Source of the DNA: Dendrophyllia cribrosa
Taxonomy: Eukaryota; Cnidaria; Anthozoa; Scleractinia; Dendrophylliidae
NCBI GenBank assembly: GCA_024195265.1
Contig: JAJLRJ010000003.1
Location: 29,562,158-29,626,157 of the forward strand
Length of the DNA: 64,000 bases
Reading direction: 5' to 3'
Shown: positions 61,481 through 64,000 of the stretch, piece after piece
Position numbering within the stretch: the stretch's first letter is position 1
Layout of the letters: each line of letters starts with the position of its first letter
Made by a program: the position numbers and the translations under genes
Notes under the pieces: model-generated
Seen by the model: the letters and a program-made list of their open reading frames with translations, nothing else
What the model was told of the DNA's origin: nothing
Database searches by the model: none

Positions 61481-61877
61481 TTCCGAAATGGATTTCCAAC
61501 AATGAATCAAACTCTGGGATCAAAAATGGAACTCAAACTCTGGGATCAAATGCTGAAATCAAAAACGGGGATGGAGGAGAAACCTTGGGTCAGCATTGGA
61601 TTCCAGTCTGATGGTCACCCTTGGACTCAGTCTCGGGAACCAGTCGTGGATACAACCTAGGCCGGCACAGCTGTGCCGTGACGTCATTACATTTATATAA
61701 TGACTTCTTTGGATGGGGGATATGATAAAGAATAATCTCAAAGATTATTCTTCTAATCGATTGTGGTACCATGGGAAACAATGAATGAATGAAAAAATGA
61801 AAACAAAGAATGAATGAAAATGAAAACAAAGAATGAAATGAAAAAATGAAAACAAAGAATGAATGAAAAAATGGGAA
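61481..61877. other. Simple-repeat flank of the polymerase gene
   Basis: AACTCTGGGATCAAA words repeat at 61508-61555. A 25-bp palindrome (AAGAATAATCT/AGATTATTCTT) is at 61729-61753. GAATGAATGAAAAAATGAAA-type repeats run from 61780 to 61872. No Polinton TIR could be identified. Confidence 0.5.
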
Positions 61878-64000
61878 TTATATTTTGTAATGTCCATATG
61901 CATAGCTGGTGATACCATCTTCCTGTATATATCTTTTATCATCAAAACAACTGAGTGATACTTTATTAATCTCATAACTTCCTAATTGATGGTTTTGGCT
62001 TCTTATAGTTTTCATCTTATGTAGCATCTGTTTATTTCCTAATAACGTTTCTTTATAATCTTGATGCTTGATATCATTTTTGATGACATTTTTCTTAATT
62101 CCCTTAGCAGTCTTTCCTCCTTTTTGGTTGTCTTTCATGTAAGTGTACATTTTAGATCGTAGACCGATGAATTCGGTTATTGGTATACCTAGTGCCTCAT
62201 CTTTGAATTTTCCGATTACTTTTTTATTTGTCTTATCAAAATACGGTGAGCTTTCTGGGTGGTCGCTGTTATCAAATTTGTCTTTATTATTCCAAAAATC
62301 TTGGTATACATCCTCAGTTTCAATCTGATATGTTAGACTATCTGTATCAGTAAATAGCAATCTAGCCTTGTCCCCATACTGCTTCTTAATATAATTATAA
62401 TGAAAATCGTACATTAATGTCTTGCTTAGATCCAAGATACACATACCCACATATGCCGGCCGGTTTAAGGTTAGTGTCTCCTTGATCTTATGGACAGCTA
62501 CTAGATCCTCATTGAATATCTTACTGCTCACATATGTTGGTTTAGCAGCCATTTTTAATAGTTTTTTCTCATCAGTAACTAGTCTCACATCTTCTCGTTT
62601 TCTGATATTTTCCATTGTTTTTCCGAAGACTGAATTGTTCATTAGTTTGAAGAAGTCTTTCTCAAACGAATTTTCAGCATTAGTTCTTTTCTGAGTGTTG
62701 AAATCAATATATTGCTTCAACCATGCGGACTGATTAAATTCAAGCACTCGGTGGACTTTAGTTATTTTCAATCCAAGATCTGTATATAATTGAAGGTTTC
62801 TATAATGCAGTACATACTTTTCTTTGTTGTTCAAAGTTGGAATTAATTTATGTATGATGCCTGTTGATATTTTATATTTCTCCGCAATTTTTTTGCAATA
62901 ATCTGATAGCATGCCCTCAGTTACTTTCACCTTTTCCGGTCCTAATGGGTAGTCATTGTGAAGGTTGTGGAGTTCTTTGGGATATTCTAGGTCGACTTCG
63001 AGTATCAAACCCTTTTTACTGTCTTCTTTGTACTTAGCTAGGTTAAGATTGTCAATCTGTTTTTCTGTCATCCATTTAAAACCGCCAGTAGGTAGGTATT
63101 GGCTCATTGCCCAACCATACAGATTATTGGCATCAAGATACATGATATACTTTGAGGGCGCCTTCTCATTGTATAATTTCATGTATTTATTGTTTGCTTT
63201 ACTGTATCGATGTGCTATGTATGATATATCACCCCTCATACCTTTTTCAATAAATTGAAACATATCAATATCAGTCAATAGTTCTAATTCGATACTAGTC
63301 ATTTTTAACATTGCATCCCAAGACAAACCGGGAGATGTGAAATAGTGACAGGGGTCAAGTTTGTAGTATTGCAAGCAAGTCTTTCTAAAGTTCTCAAATA
63401 CATCCGCTAACAAGAGTACGTCAGATTTTAGATACAGATCGTGGTATTCCCCCATGTTTTTAAGAGAGAATGTTTCCCAAACAGTTTGAGCATGCTTGTA
63501 ATCTTCATCTGATATATGATTGCCATTCAATATACTGTAAAATTCTTCTTTTGATGGTAGCTTTTCATTGAACTTGTCAAAACTGTTCATGAAGTCGTAT
63601 GGATATACTCCTTTTCGTGCCATTAAATCAAGGTTATCACCTTTGAATGTTTGAGAGGTATATTTTAATTCTTCTTTTGGTAGATTACTAACTAATCTAT
63701 CCAGACTAGAGCTCATAAACTGGAAACTATCAAGAAAGGTTAAGTGATTACCAAGCATGAAAGCCATGTATTTTTCCATATTGTTTGGAATACAATTGAT
63801 ATTCATTTCACATTTTTCACCTTTTTTATTTGTATATATATGCTTCTTGACAATTTCACCAATCTCTTGCATTATAAAATGACTGTCATACCCACGGAGA
63901 TTGTGAAATATTACTGGAATTTTATCATTTATTTGAAAGTTGAGATTACAATCTTGATGAGCAGATCCTCTGTATTTACCAGTTATATGACAATGATCTC
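61878..64000 (-). CDS. Protein-primed family B DNA polymerase, Polinton/Maverick type (partial)
   Basis: The minus-strand frame is open from the window edge (64000) to a stop at 61878, so at least 707 codons are present and the N-terminus is outside. The start at 63872 is only an internal methionine. Upstream of it lies NLRGYDSHFIM, an exonuclease motif. Polymerase motifs follow: YLDANNLYGWAMSQYLP (motif A), KLMNNSVFGKTMEN (motif B) and LFTDTDSLTY (motif C, the D-T-D catalytic pair). This is the DNA_pol_B_2 family, found in Polintons/Mavericks and related viruses, which copy linear DNA from a protein primer. No frameshift is seen in the visible part. Whether integrase, ATPase or capsid genes accompany it cannot be judged. 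Confidence 0.9.
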   Translation of the reverse strand, partial: DHCHITGKYRGSAHQDCNLNFQINDKIPVIFHNLRGYDSHFIMQEIGEIVKKHIYTNKKGEKCEMNINCIPNNMEKYMAFMLGNHLTFLDSFQFMSSSLDRLVSNLPKEELKYTSQTFKGDNLDLMARKGVYPYDFMNSFDKFNEKLPSKEEFYSILNGNHISDEDYKHAQTVWETFSLKNMGEYHDLYLKSDVLLLADVFENFRKTCLQYYKLDPCHYFTSPGLSWDAMLKMTSIELELLTDIDMFQFIEKGMRGDISYIAHRYSKANNKYMKLYNEKAPSKYIMYLDANNLYGWAMSQYLPTGGFKWMTEKQIDNLNLAKYKEDSKKGLILEVDLEYPKELHNLHNDYPLGPEKVKVTEGMLSDYCKKIAEKYKISTGIIHKLIPTLNNKEKYVLHYRNLQLYTDLGLKITKVHRVLEFNQSAWLKQYIDFNTQKRTNAENSFEKDFFKLMNNSVFGKTMENIRKREDVRLVTDEKKLLKMAAKPTYVSSKIFNEDLVAVHKIKETLTLNRPAYVGMCILDLSKTLMYDFHYNYIKKQYGDKARLLFTDTDSLTYQIETEDVYQDFWNNKDKFDNSDHPESSPYFDKTNKKVIGKFKDEALGIPITEFIGLRSKMYTYMKDNQKGGKTAKGIKKNVIKNDIKHQDYKETLLGNKQMLHKMKTIRSQNHQLGSYEINKVSLSCFDDKRYIQEDGITSYAYGHYKI

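Noticed and set aside
61257..61660. Three overlapping frames with MDSLLGFYSVLQNG repeats
   Set aside because: Artefacts of the 37-bp tandem repeat.

Overview
The window looks like nuclear DNA of an anthozoan cnidarian, most likely a reef-building coral. This is inferred from the AT-rich, intron-bearing sequence, tRNA-derived SINEs, DIRS-type and protein-primed-polymerase mobile elements, and repeat families I associate with coral genomes. No database search was possible. There are no operons, no bacterial signals, no intact tRNA or rRNA genes and no CRISPR array. Almost everything recognisable is mobile DNA. Host genes are limited to a few exons: a strong first exon of an MFSD12-like transporter (15590-16095, minus), two related exons of unknown function (495-737 and 4107-4320, minus), and possible last exons of a membrane protein (59532-60233, minus).

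Region by region. 1-26 kb: isolated exons among small inverted-repeat elements (several flanked by TTAA), a LINE 3' end, SINEs, a 148-bp tandem array split exactly by a 608-bp TTAA element, a cluster of locally duplicated segments, and a 654-bp foldback. 26.8-31.8 kb: an apparently complete ISL2EU-type DNA transposon with 63-bp terminal inverted repeats (TIRs). It has a THAP plus DDE transposase on the plus strand and a convergent, one-intron SAP-like/SWIM/YqaJ nuclease gene on the minus strand. 32-35.3 kb: a decayed reverse transcriptase gene and a nest of LINE tails separated by TTA microsatellites.

35.9-54.3 kb: a DIRS-type tyrosine-recombinase retrotransposon (minus), about 5.2 kb long once its insertion is discounted. 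Its RNase H region is split by a 13,161-bp unit at 38648-51808. That unit has perfect 33-bp TIRs and a 4-bp target duplication (CATT). It carries a 65-bp array near one end and a 109-bp array near the other, both built around the same GCAGAA/TTCTGC palindrome. It has no recognisable transposase and contains many younger nested elements. I consider it the main novelty here.

54.3-64 kb: more inverted-repeat elements, the possible membrane-protein exons, an orphan DIRS-like gag ORF, and a protein-primed DNA polymerase of Polinton/Maverick type running off the right edge. The window therefore reads as layers: host sequence, then a DIRS element, then the giant TIR element inside it, then hAT-like and TTAA-type elements inside that. 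Coordinates of repeats and splice sites were read by eye and may be off by a few bases.
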